Assembly: GCF_900110465.1 (NCBI RefSeq)
Contig: NZ_FODV01000003.1
Coordinates: 402,383 to 466,382, forward strand
From: Halogranum amylolyticum
GTDB taxonomy: Archaea; Halobacteriota; Halobacteria; Halobacteriales; Haloferacaceae
Reading direction: 5' to 3'
Length of the DNA stretch: 64,000 nt
In this document: positions 7,975-15,689 of the stretch, in pieces
How the letters are laid out: each line of letters starts with the position of its first letter
Position numbering within the stretch: the first letter of the stretch is position 1
The notes under the pieces: model-generated
The model's database searches: none
What the model was told of the DNA's origin: nothing
What the model saw: only the letters and a program-made list of their open reading frames with translations
Position numbers and translations under genes: made by a program

Positions 7975-8790
7975 ATGCCGCACCAGTGTACGAACTGCGG
8001 GAAGACGTTCGCCGACGGGTCGAAGGAGATGCTCTCCGGCTGTCCCGACTGCGGCGGCAACAAGTTCCAGTTCCGACCGTCGGGAGCGACGGACGCCGAG
8101 AGCGACGGCACCGGATCGGACTCGACGCCCGATCGGGACCAGTCGACCAGCAGCGGCCGACCGAACACCGACAGATCGGATCGAAGCGGCGTCACCGGGA
8201 CGGCGGCGAAGGCCGGTGCGTCGGTCCGCGAGTGGGTCGGAAACCGAACCACCGACGAGACCAACGAACCCGACGAGACCGGCAAAGCCGACGGAACTGA
8301 CGACGCTCCCGAAGCGACGACCGCGAGTACCGACGTCACCATCGAACCGACCGACGACGGTGAGTCGGATGGAACCACAGCCACCGACGAACCCGGCGAC
8401 GCCTCGGCTTCGGAGTCGACGACCCCGGAGTCTCCGTCTCCCGACCGAGAGGTCGACAGCGCGGAGGACCGAGCGCAGGCGAGCGCTCGGAGCGACGTCG
8501 TCACGCCGGAGGAGCTGTCGGCTGCGGAGAACCGGCCAGTAGGCGAACAGCCTGCCGACGCCGACGGCACCGTCATCGAACCGGAGTCGGAGGACCGCCC
8601 GGATCTCTCGGACCTCCGTGACGAACTGAACGACCAGTTCGAGAGCATCAAAATTCTCCAGCCCGGACAGTACGAACTCAACCTGATGGAGCTGTACGAC
8701 CGCGAGGAGTACATCATCTCGCTCCGCGAAGACGGTCGGTACGTCATCGAAGTTCCCGACACGTGGCGCGGTTCCGAGGACGAAGACTGA
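7975..8790 (+). CDS. oapC: OapC, origin-associated zinc-ribbon protein
   Basis: The 271-residue protein begins with a zinc ribbon (CTNCGKTF and CPDCGGNK, residues 5-25). A disordered stretch of about 165 residues rich in Thr, Asp, Glu, Ser and Pro follows. A conserved C-terminal domain starts near residue 210 (LRDELNDQFESIKILQPGQ) and ends with YDREEYIISLREDGRYVIEVP. The ends are conserved-looking and the middle is a linker, so the protein may tether a nucleic-acid or protein-binding ribbon to a folded C-terminal module. It starts three bases after oapB. Its function at the origin is unproven. Confidence 0.88.
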   Translation: MPHQCTNCGKTFADGSKEMLSGCPDCGGNKFQFRPSGATDAESDGTGSDSTPDRDQSTSSGRPNTDRSDRSGVTGTAAKAGASVREWVGNRTTDETNEPDETGKADGTDDAPEATTASTDVTIEPTDDGESDGTTATDEPGDASASESTTPESPSPDREVDSAEDRAQASARSDVVTPEELSAAENRPVGEQPADADGTVIEPESEDRPDLSDLRDELNDQFESIKILQPGQYELNLMELYDREEYIISLREDGRYVIEVPDTWRGSEDED

Positions 8791-9108
8791 CCGGTGACTC
8801 TTTGGCCGACGCTCTCTCTTTCGACACCGTCACCGTCGCCTCTGCTCGCCCGACGCAGCGGCGTCTCCCGTCCGAACCCCTCCCTTTCGGCTGGAGAATC
8901 AGTACAGTCCCTATTCTCGGACTATCTACGATGCCGGCCGTCGCCTACTCCCACGGTCATCGTCGACCCGCGTCGCCGTCGGTAATCCGCCTCGCTGTCT
9001 CCGACGAGACCGCGGTTCCGGCAGTCGGTCGTTCCACGGGAAGCGACGCGCTCGCCGTCGCCGGCACGGACTGAAGCCTTTAAGCGGGATGGGATACACC
9101 GTGGCACC
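8791..9108. other. Intergenic region with an ORB-like motif
   Basis: No credible gene was seen in these 318 bases. An ORB-like motif is present at 8874-8897 (AACCCCTCCCTTTCGGCTGG core). A TATA-like CCTTTAAGC at 9078-9086, about 25 bases before the ATG at 9109, is the likely promoter of the next operon. Confidence 0.6.
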
Positions 9109-9198
9109 ATGAGTCAAGCGACGAAGATCGTCCTCGGAACCGTCGGTGTGTCGGGTGTGCTCGCTCTCGTGATCCTGTTCGGTATCGCGTTCGCCTGA
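9109..9198 (+). CDS. 29-residue single-span membrane microprotein
   Basis: The reading frame encodes a four-residue polar head with one lysine (MSQATK) and then one hydrophobic helix of about 22 residues ending in FGIAFA. It has a promoter-like TATA at the right distance for a leaderless start, and it ends four bases before the next ATG, so it looks like the first gene of a two-gene operon. Such a short frame could arise by chance, but promoter placement, hydrophobicity and coupling argue for a real gene. The function is unknown. Confidence 0.6.
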   Translation: MSQATKIVLGTVGVSGVLALVILFGIAFA

Positions 9199-9202
9199 GC
9201 GG

Positions 9203-9988
9203 ATGTTCACCGAGCGGTCACTCCCCGACGACGTGGCTGCGGTTCGAGCGGCGCACGCACCGGACTGTCTGGTCTTGGACGCCAGCGCGGACTTCGAGAC
9301 CATCCCGCCGGCGGCGGCGGAGGATCTCGGACTGCTCGTCGAGTCGTTGGACCCGGCGACGTACCCCAGCGAGTGGCTTCCGGACGACGCTCCGGCACTC
9401 CTCGTCCGCTATGCGGGCAGTGACTTCACCATCGGGATGCCGGGCGACGGCACCGTCGTCTGGACGCGTCAGACCGTTCCGCCGACGGTCGTCGCCAAGA
9501 AGCGCGCCGAGGGGACTCCGGAGGAGTTCCTCGATTTCCTCTTCGCGGAGGCGTTCGTCCAGATCGGTCTCGACGTCCCCGAACAGTTCCTCCCGTTCTT
9601 CGGCGAGCACTACCGCGAACTCGACCGGGCGGTTCCGCTCGGCCCGAGCGACGTCTACCAGGTCGCCGCCGCACTCTACGAGGCGTGGGTCGGCCTCCAG
9701 ACGCGCGAGGTGTTCCGCGAGTGGGCCGACGACTCGCCGCGACTCCACGAGGCGTGGGTCGACGCGGGCGAGCGACTCGAGGGTCGACTCGCCGACCTGC
9801 CGACCGCCGTCGCGCACGGGGAGACGTCGTTCCCGGAGGCGACGGAGTTCGCCTGCTCGGCGATCAAACACGACCTCGAACTCCCCGCGCCGTTCGCGGC
9901 GCTGGACACGGCTGCGTACGTCGAGTACGGCCCGGACTACGCGGTTCAGTGGGCGGAGAAGACGTTCGCACAGCTGGTCGACGACTGA
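9203..9988 (+). CDS. Conserved haloarchaeal protein of unknown function (DUF7089-like)
   Basis: A 261-residue soluble acidic protein. The N-terminal half has beta strands (FTIGMPGDGTVVWTRQT) and the C-terminal half is helical with many tryptophans (YEAWVGLQTREVFREWADD, HEAWVDAGERLEG, YAVQWAEKTFAQLVDD). No metal or nucleotide motif is evident. I relate it to a haloarchaeal family of unknown function, from memory. It is co-transcribed with the microprotein at 9109 and is convergent with the RecA-like gene at 10039. Confidence 0.75.
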   Translation: MFTERSLPDDVAAVRAAHAPDCLVLDASADFETIPPAAAEDLGLLVESLDPATYPSEWLPDDAPALLVRYAGSDFTIGMPGDGTVVWTRQTVPPTVVAKKRAEGTPEEFLDFLFAEAFVQIGLDVPEQFLPFFGEHYRELDRAVPLGPSDVYQVAAALYEAWVGLQTREVFREWADDSPRLHEAWVDAGERLEGRLADLPTAVAHGETSFPEATEFACSAIKHDLELPAPFAALDTAAYVEYGPDYAVQWAEKTFAQLVDD

Positions 9989-10038
9989 CGTGAGCGTGTG
10001 GCGGCGCGGTGAAACGGAGTCGTCCGCTCGGTGACCGA

Positions 10039-10617
10039 CTACTCCTCGTAGCTGACGCCGCCGTCCTGATCGAGTGTGATCACGCCGTCGAACAGTTCGC
10101 GGAAGCGGTCGACCGTCTCCTCGTCGTGGACCTCGTTCGAGAGGTGGAACAGTCCGACCGCGCCGTTCTCCTTCAGCAGATCGATGAGTTGTCTCGTCGC
10201 GTCGTACGCTCGATCGACGTCGGCGTAGTAAGCCATCTCGGTGACCGAGTCGACGCTGACGCGGCGTTTACCCTCGTAGCTCTGCAGGAAATCGCGCGTC
10301 TGTGAGACGATACCGTCGAAGTCGTCGGGCGAAGAGACGTAGTGGACGTTCGGCGACCCCCGTCGCGAGTAGCCGCGCTCGACCGAGAGCGTGTCGAGGA
10401 TGACAGCCCGTGACTCGTCGACGTCGTAGTACTCCAGTTTCTGTTCGACCTCGCGCGCCGTCGTCCGCGTCGAGATGACGAAGAAGGCGTCGGTGTCGGT
10501 CTTGAAGAAGTCGGTGTCGATGCGGTCGGTCTCGCCGATGCTCGGATGCAAGAGGAGGAGACTCGTCCCGCCGGGGATGGTCTCCGGAGCGTTCTCGATG
10601 GCGAGGCTGTATTCCAT
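10039..10617 (-). CDS. RecA/RAD55-superfamily-like protein without Walker A
   Basis: A 192-residue protein with the strand-helix order of KaiC/RAD55-like ATPases: an opening PGGTSLLLLHPSIG, a DAFFVISTRTTAREVEQKL strand-helix, AVILDTLS where the Walker B strand would be, and a late GAVGLFHLSNEVHDEETV. The phosphate-binding lysine motif GxxxxGK is replaced by PGGTSLLLLHP, so ATP binding of the usual kind is unlikely. Similar degenerate proteins in haloarchaea are called HTR-like or DUF7090. A role in sensing or regulation is possible; none is shown. Confidence 0.65.
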   Translation of the reverse strand: MEYSLAIENAPETIPGGTSLLLLHPSIGETDRIDTDFFKTDTDAFFVISTRTTAREVEQKLEYYDVDESRAVILDTLSVERGYSRRGSPNVHYVSSPDDFDGIVSQTRDFLQSYEGKRRVSVDSVTEMAYYADVDRAYDATRQLIDLLKENGAVGLFHLSNEVHDEETVDRFRELFDGVITLDQDGGVSYEE

Positions 10618-10770
10618 ATCCGAACCATCACCCGAACCGACTTAACGATGCGGGCTGACACCTCGGGGCGGACTGACATCTCGGGAGCGGACTGACACCT
10701 TGGGAACTAACTCTCGCCACCGGCGACGACGAAGTCGCAACACGAACGGACGTGATACCGAGCTGGCGAC

Positions 10771-11220
10771 TCAGAACACGGTGTCCGCCGTGGCGGCCCC
10801 GATGACGCTGAACACTGACCCGATGCTTATCGCCTTCAGCGTAACGAACACCTGCATCTGCAGTGTGATCTCCGCCGGGTCCATGTGGTTCGGGATCAGC
10901 GTCGCCGGCGCGTCGAACGACAGCGCGAGGATGAGCACCGAGAGGTACGAGACGAGGATGAGCGAGATGAACCGTACCGGCACTCCCCCGACCTCGGCCT
11001 CGCGATCCGGGTCGCGGTCGTCGTCGGCCTTGTAGAGCGCGCCGTACCCGACGGCGAACACGATCGCGACCGTCAGGACGGCCTGATACCACTCCATCCC
11101 GACGGCGAGGCCCCAGACCTCGTCGGTGACGACGAACGGACCCGCGAGTAAGAACCCCCCGACGATCTGTTGGGCGGTGTCTGCGAGTTGGAACCGGCGC
11201 TGTCTCCCGACGCGAACCAT
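10771..11220 (-). CDS. Small integral membrane protein, DUF2391-like
   Basis: A 149-residue protein with four predicted membrane helices: residues about 12-30 (IVGGFLLAGPFVVTDEV), 38-56, 83-103 (FISLILVSYLSVLILAL) and 118-140. A charged cytoplasmic loop (KADDDRDPDREAEVGG) separates the halves. The pattern fits the DUF2391 family, for which no function is known. The ATG at 11220 is chosen because upstream in-frame sequence is arginine-rich and has no membrane character. Confidence 0.7.
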   Translation of the reverse strand: MVRVGRQRRFQLADTAQQIVGGFLLAGPFVVTDEVWGLAVGMEWYQAVLTVAIVFAVGYGALYKADDDRDPDREAEVGGVPVRFISLILVSYLSVLILALSFDAPATLIPNHMDPAEITLQMQVFVTLKAISIGSVFSVIGAATADTVF

Positions 11221-11323
11221 AGATGCAGTGTGGGGGCAGTCGTCAAAAACCGTTCGGCAGCGACGTGGTCGTCGCGTCCGTCCGCTCCGAACCCGTTTTA
11301 TCGGACGCGACCGACGCTCCGGT

Positions 11324-12004
11324 ATGAGCGTCCGCGACGAGTTCGACTCCTGGGCGGCCGACGGCCGCGACAGGGGGATGGAGGATCGCCACTGGCACAC
11401 CGCGAAGCATGCACTGGCCCGGATGCCGGTCGAGGAGGGCGACGTCGTCCTCGATCTCGGTACGGGGAGCGGCTACGCGCTGCGCGCGCTCCACGACACG
11501 AAGGGTGCGAGTCGCGGCTACGGGCTCGACGGGTCGCCCGAGATGGTACGTAACGCGCGAAACTACACCGACACCGACGACGTCGGCTTCCTCGTCGGCG
11601 ACTTCGACGACCTCCCTTTCGCCGACGACAGCGTCGATCACGTCTGGTCGATGGAGGCGTTCTACTACGCCGCAGACCCCGAACACACCCTCGAGGAGAT
11701 CGCGCGCGTCCTCCGTCCCGGCGGGACGTTCTTCTGTGCGGTCAACTACTACGAGGAGAACGTCCACTCCCACGAGTGGCAGGAGAACATCGAAGTCGAG
11801 ATGACCCGCTGGTCGGCCGAAGAGTACCGAACGGCGTTCCGGGAGGCCGGGTTTCACGTCGCCGAACAGGACAACGTCCCCGACCTCGACGTCGACATCC
11901 CGCCCGCCTCGGAGTTCCCGACCGACGACTGGGAGAGCCGTGAAGACATGGTCGAACGCTACCGGACCTACGGTACGCTGTTGACGGTCGGCGTCGTCCC
12001 GTAG
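11324..12004 (+). CDS. Class I SAM-dependent methyltransferase
   Basis: A 226-residue Rossmann-fold methyltransferase of the methyltransferase-11 type. Motif I is VLDLGTGSGYALRAL (about 48-62), the acidic residue after strand 2 is in GLDGSPEMV, motif II/III is GDFDDLPFADDSVDHVWSM, and VLRPGGTF is present. The C-terminus (MTRWSAEEYRTAFREAGF) is typical of small-molecule methyltransferases related to UbiE. The substrate cannot be told. A TATA-like TTTTATCGG lies about 28 bases upstream of the ATG. It is convergent with the DoxX operon. Confidence 0.85.
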   Translation: MSVRDEFDSWAADGRDRGMEDRHWHTAKHALARMPVEEGDVVLDLGTGSGYALRALHDTKGASRGYGLDGSPEMVRNARNYTDTDDVGFLVGDFDDLPFADDSVDHVWSMEAFYYAADPEHTLEEIARVLRPGGTFFCAVNYYEENVHSHEWQENIEVEMTRWSAEEYRTAFREAGFHVAEQDNVPDLDVDIPPASEFPTDDWESREDMVERYRTYGTLLTVGVVP

Positions 12005-12038
12005 GACGCCATACGTGGTAGCGTCCTGCTCCGTCGCC

Positions 12039-12197
12039 TCACCGGGCGCGAAGTGCGGTCGCCACGACGACGGCGGCGACGCCGACGCCGGTCGCGAGCG
12101 ACTGTCGTCTGGAAGGCACTGACGTCGTCACACTGCCCTCTCTCACGACCGTCGCTCCGGTCCGGTCTCGGGCGACGGAGGCCGGTCCTCCGGTCAC
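12039..12197 (-). CDS. Possible small protein coupled to doxX (52 aa)
   Basis: A frame starting GTG at 12197 overlaps the DoxX stop codon as GTGA, the coupling pattern used by real operons nearby. It encodes 52 residues, basic at the start and with a hydrophobic C-terminal stretch (SLATGVGVAAVVVATALRAR). It has no recognisable family. It could be a chance frame in GC-rich DNA; confidence is low. Confidence 0.3.
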   Translation of the reverse strand: MTGGPASVARDRTGATVVREGSVTTSVPSRRQSLATGVGVAAVVVATALRAR

Positions 12198-12724
12198 CCG
12201 AGGAACAGCCGGAGCGCCGGCGTCTGCCGGACGAACTCGGTCTCCTCGATGACGGCGTCGAGACCGAGTAGCCGTCCCGCTCCGAACGCCCCGAGTCCGA
12301 ACAGCAGCAGCGCGTACACGAGGTGGTCGTCGATGACGAGACCGTTCTCCAGCGGCAGGCTGGCCGCCCAGTAGAACAGCATCATCACCGCGCCCCAGAA
12401 CGCCGCCCAGCGGACGAACGCCCCGAGCAGCAGCGCGAGGCCGACCAGCGTCAGCCCCCACGCGTTCAGCGGGTCGATGACGCCGACGTACTCGTTGGCG
12501 AGCATCGGCCAGAAGCCGGCGAAGGGGTTCCCCGCCGGGATCGCATTCAACAGGAACCCGCTCGCGCTCCACTCGGGGTCCAGCACCTTGGTGATGCCGG
12601 CGTAGAAGAACGTCCACCCCATCACGACCCGAAGGCCGAGCAGCGCGTACCCGAACCACCGCTCCGAGTACTCGAACTCGACGTCCCGCCCGAACAGCTC
12701 GGTGTCCAACTGGCGTGTCGTCAT
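12194..12724 (-). CDS. DoxX family membrane protein
   Basis: A 176-residue protein with four membrane helices and DoxX-type features: RVVMGWTFFYAGITKVLDP near residues 30-48, the loop PAGNPFAGFWPMLANEY, and two closing helices (LVGLALLLGAFVRWAAFWGAV and HLVYALLLFGLGAFGAG). DoxX proteins occur in thiosulfate:quinone oxidoreductase (DoxDA) and in redox-linked membrane complexes, but most members are uncharacterised. The start MTTRQLDTELFG at 12724 is preferred over an upstream ATG at 12787. Confidence 0.85.
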   Translation of the reverse strand: MTTRQLDTELFGRDVEFEYSERWFGYALLGLRVVMGWTFFYAGITKVLDPEWSASGFLLNAIPAGNPFAGFWPMLANEYVGVIDPLNAWGLTLVGLALLLGAFVRWAAFWGAVMMLFYWAASLPLENGLVIDDHLVYALLLFGLGAFGAGRLLGLDAVIEETEFVRQTPALRLFLG

Positions 12725-12808
12725 CTGTGTTTCCTCCAGTCGAACGTTCGGCCTCCCGCCACTTCTAAACGCAAAGCGGTTGTCCACCGTCGGGAACCGG
12801 CCGAAGAT

Positions 12809-13873
12809 TTATCCGATGCGACGGGCGTCGCCGTCGTCGAATCCGAGCTCGACGCTGCCCGACAGCGCCTCCGGCGTTCGGAGCGTCACCGCTCGTCCCT
12901 CCCAGTCGAGATGGACGCGGGTCGTCTCCCCGAGGAACTCCGTACTCTCGACGACCGCGGTGAACCGGTTGTCGCCGTCACCGACGGTCAGTCGTTCCGG
13001 TCGGACACAGAACGTCACCGCGTCGCCGACGTCGATCGCCTCCTCCTTCTCGTCCGCCAGCCGGAACTCGGTCCCGCCGACGTCGACGGTCAACCCCTCT
13101 GTTTCGTCTGGAGAAACTGATAACTCGGTCACTGTTCCTTCGAACAGGTTGTTGTCGCCCACGAACTCGGCGACGAAACGCGTCTCCGGTCGGTGGTAGA
13201 CGTCGCGCGGCGTGCCGACCTGCTCGATTCGTCCGCCGCGCATGACGGCGACGCGGTCGGAGACGGCGAGTGCCTCCTCCTGGTCGTGGGTGACGTAGAG
13301 CGTCGTGACCCCCAGTTCCGACTGGATCTCTTTGATCTGCATCCGGAGGCGTTCGCGCAACTGCGCGTCGAGCGCGCTCATCGGTTCGTCGAGCAAGAGG
13401 AGTCGCGGACCAGGTGCGAGCGCGCGGGCTAGCGCCACCCGTTGCTGCTGGCCGCCCGACAGTTGGGTCGGCGCTCTGTCGCCCATCCCGCCGAGGTCGA
13501 CGAGGTCGAGCAGGCGTTCGACGCGTTCGCGCCTCGACTCGCCGTCCGGCGGGTCGACGAACCGGAGTCCGTAGCCGACGTTCTCGGCGACGCTCATGTG
13601 CGGGAACAGCGCGTAGTTCTGAAACACGACGCCGACCCCCCTCGCTTCGGGTGGAACCCCCGACACGTCTTCGTCGTCGAAGCGGACTCGTCCCTCCGTC
13701 GGCGACTCGAACCCCGCCACCAGTCGGAGCGTGGTCGTCTTCCCACAGCCGGAGGGGCCGACGAGCGTGAAGAACTCGCCGTCTTCGACGTCGACGTCGA
13801 CGTCGGCCAGCGCGGTCGTCTCGCCGTACCGTTTCGAGACGTCGTCCAGGTGGATCTCAGACACCGCCACCAC
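12809..13873 (-). CDS. thiQ: ABC transporter ATPase, thiamine type (ThiQ-like)
   Basis: This is the 354-residue nucleotide-binding subunit of the importer encoded at 12.8-16.8 kb. Walker A is GPSGCGKTTTLR near 38, the Q-loop is VVFQNYALFPHM, the signature is LSGGQQQRVALARAL near 140, Walker B is LLLLDEPMSALD, and the H-loop is YVTHDQEEAL. A C-terminal TOBE domain (about 240-354) resembles PotA/CysA-type importers rather than the short bacterial ThiQ. It lies 57 bases downstream of the permease in the same direction. A segment between the two domains carries an ORB-like motif (13091-13117). Confidence 0.88.
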   Translation of the reverse strand: MVAVSEIHLDDVSKRYGETTALADVDVDVEDGEFFTLVGPSGCGKTTTLRLVAGFESPTEGRVRFDDEDVSGVPPEARGVGVVFQNYALFPHMSVAENVGYGLRFVDPPDGESRRERVERLLDLVDLGGMGDRAPTQLSGGQQQRVALARALAPGPRLLLLDEPMSALDAQLRERLRMQIKEIQSELGVTTLYVTHDQEEALAVSDRVAVMRGGRIEQVGTPRDVYHRPETRFVAEFVGDNNLFEGTVTELSVSPDETEGLTVDVGGTEFRLADEKEEAIDVGDAVTFCVRPERLTVGDGDNRFTAVVESTEFLGETTRVHLDWEGRAVTLRTPEALSGSVELGFDDGDARRIG

Positions 13874-13930
13874 CCCATCTGCCAGTTCCGCGGCAGTTCC
13901 TGTCCGCTCGACATAGCGTCTCGCAGCGAG

Positions 13931-15685
13931 TCACGGGCCGCTCCACCTCCCACCATATCGCTCTATCACGACGAAACTCAGACTCGTCACGACGAGCAGC
14001 ACGCACCCCATCGCCGTCGCTGGGCCGAGACGGCGACCGAGGAAGCGTTCGACGGCGACGGGCATCGTGTAACTGCCCGACCCGGAGGCCAAGATAACTG
14101 TCGCATCGAACTCGCCGATGCTGATGGCGAAGGCGAACGCCGCGCCGGCGACGACGCCCGCCCACACCAGCGGCAGTTCGACGTCCAGCAGTGCTCGAAA
14201 CCGACTCGCGCCGAGGCTTCTGGCCGACTCGACCAGCCGCGAGTCCAACCCGCCAAGCAGCGGCGCGACGTTCCGGGTGACGAACGGGTAGGCGGCGACG
14301 GCGTGGGCGGCGACGACGGCGACGCCGCCGATCACCTGGATCCGCGTGTCACCGATTCGGACGCCGAAGACCAGCCCTCGCAACATCCCGAGACCGACGA
14401 CGATGCCGCTCACCGCCAGCGGAGCCATCGCCAGCGCGTCGACGATCTTCCGTCCGCGGAACTGCCGCGTCGTCAACGCGGCCACCACGACCCCCATCGG
14501 CAGGGCGACGACGAGCGTCCCGAGCGCGTAAATAAGGGAGTTCTCGATGGCCGGCAGCGGCTTCACCTGGTAGCTCGCCCCCGTCGCCTGCCGCTGCAGG
14601 AGGAACTCGTAGTGTCGGAGCGTGAGCTCTCCGGTCGGGCCGGTCACGCTCGACAGCACCATGCTCGCGATCGGGCCGACGAAGACGACGGCGACGACGA
14701 CGGCGTAACCGAGGATGCCGAGACGGGTCAGCACGGCTCCGAGCGACGAACGGTCCGCGCCGAGCGACGAGAACGCCAGAAACAGTGACCGTCGCGGCTG
14801 TGGATGCGCCCCCTGTCCGGCCGTCTGTCGACTTCCCTCGTATCGCAGGTAGGCGTACGTCAGCCCCAGCGAGACCGCCGTCTCGACGACGGCGAGCGCG
14901 GCGGCCTCGGCGTACTCCAACTCGCCGACGAGTTTGTACACCCAGACCTCGACCGTCGCCAACTGGAACCCGCCGAGTGCGAGGACGATGGGGAAGGAGG
15001 CGAACGTGAAGACGAAGGTGAGCGTCGCGCCGACGAGCACTGCGGGTAACAGCTGCGGTAGCACCACGTCGACGAACGCTCGGTACGGCCCCGCCCCGAG
15101 GCTTCGAGCGGTCTCGACGGTGCGAGCGTCGACGCTCTCCCACGCGGCGGTCGTGATGCGCGTCACGAGCGGCGCGTTGTAGAACGCGTGGGCGACGACG
15201 ATCGCCTCCAGCGTGTAGAGCAGATTCACGGGTCCGAGACCGACGAGCGAGAGCGTCCGGTTGAGCGTCCCGTTCTGGCCGAACATGGCGACGAAGCCGA
15301 TGGCGACCATGATGGAGGGGAGGACGAACGGGAGGATGGTCAACGAGCGCAGCGTCCGGCGACCGCGGAACTCGAAGCGCGCGAGGATCCACGCGCCGGG
15401 GAGGCCGAGCGCGACGCTGGCGACCGTCGACAGGGCGGCCTGCATCGCCGTGAACCAGAAGATGTCGACGAGGTAGAACCGATCGGTGAGCACGCCGGAC
15501 AGCGGCTCCGTCGACAGCGACCCGTCGACGGTGACCGCCTCGACGAACACCGTCGCGACCGGGTAGTAGAAGAGTACCGCGAGGACGAGTGCCGTCGCTC
15601 CTGCGACGAGAGCGAGCGTCCGCCGTTCGAGTGCGTCCCGGAGCCGAGTCCTCAGGCTCGACGGCCGGTCGCTGGATCCGCCCAC
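13931..15685 (-). CDS. thiP: ABC transporter permease, thiamine type (ThiP-like, two fused permease halves)
   Basis: A protein of about 584 residues with two binding-protein-dependent permease domains. The coupling loops are EAA-like: ETARSLGAGPYRAFVDVVLPQL in the first half and ESARSLGASRFRALLDVELPLV in the second, joined through a polar central stretch (GSRQTAGQGAHPQPRRS). About 12 membrane helices are expected. The fused arrangement is normal for ThiP. GTG at 15685 is preferred because it falls just after the thiB stop; an ATG at 15733 would overlap thiB by 44 bases. Confidence 0.88.
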   Translation of the reverse strand: MGGSSDRPSSLRTRLRDALERRTLALVAGATALVLAVLFYYPVATVFVEAVTVDGSLSTEPLSGVLTDRFYLVDIFWFTAMQAALSTVASVALGLPGAWILARFEFRGRRTLRSLTILPFVLPSIMVAIGFVAMFGQNGTLNRTLSLVGLGPVNLLYTLEAIVVAHAFYNAPLVTRITTAAWESVDARTVETARSLGAGPYRAFVDVVLPQLLPAVLVGATLTFVFTFASFPIVLALGGFQLATVEVWVYKLVGELEYAEAAALAVVETAVSLGLTYAYLRYEGSRQTAGQGAHPQPRRSLFLAFSSLGADRSSLGAVLTRLGILGYAVVVAVVFVGPIASMVLSSVTGPTGELTLRHYEFLLQRQATGASYQVKPLPAIENSLIYALGTLVVALPMGVVVAALTTRQFRGRKIVDALAMAPLAVSGIVVGLGMLRGLVFGVRIGDTRIQVIGGVAVVAAHAVAAYPFVTRNVAPLLGGLDSRLVESARSLGASRFRALLDVELPLVWAGVVAGAAFAFAISIGEFDATVILASGSGSYTMPVAVERFLGRRLGPATAMGCVLLVVTSLSFVVIERYGGRWSGP

Positions 15686-15689
15686 ACGT

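Noticed and set aside
13634..13657. ORB-like motif in the thiQ ATPase
   Set aside because: It encodes the conserved VPPEARGVG segment of the ATPase, so protein constraint alone explains it.
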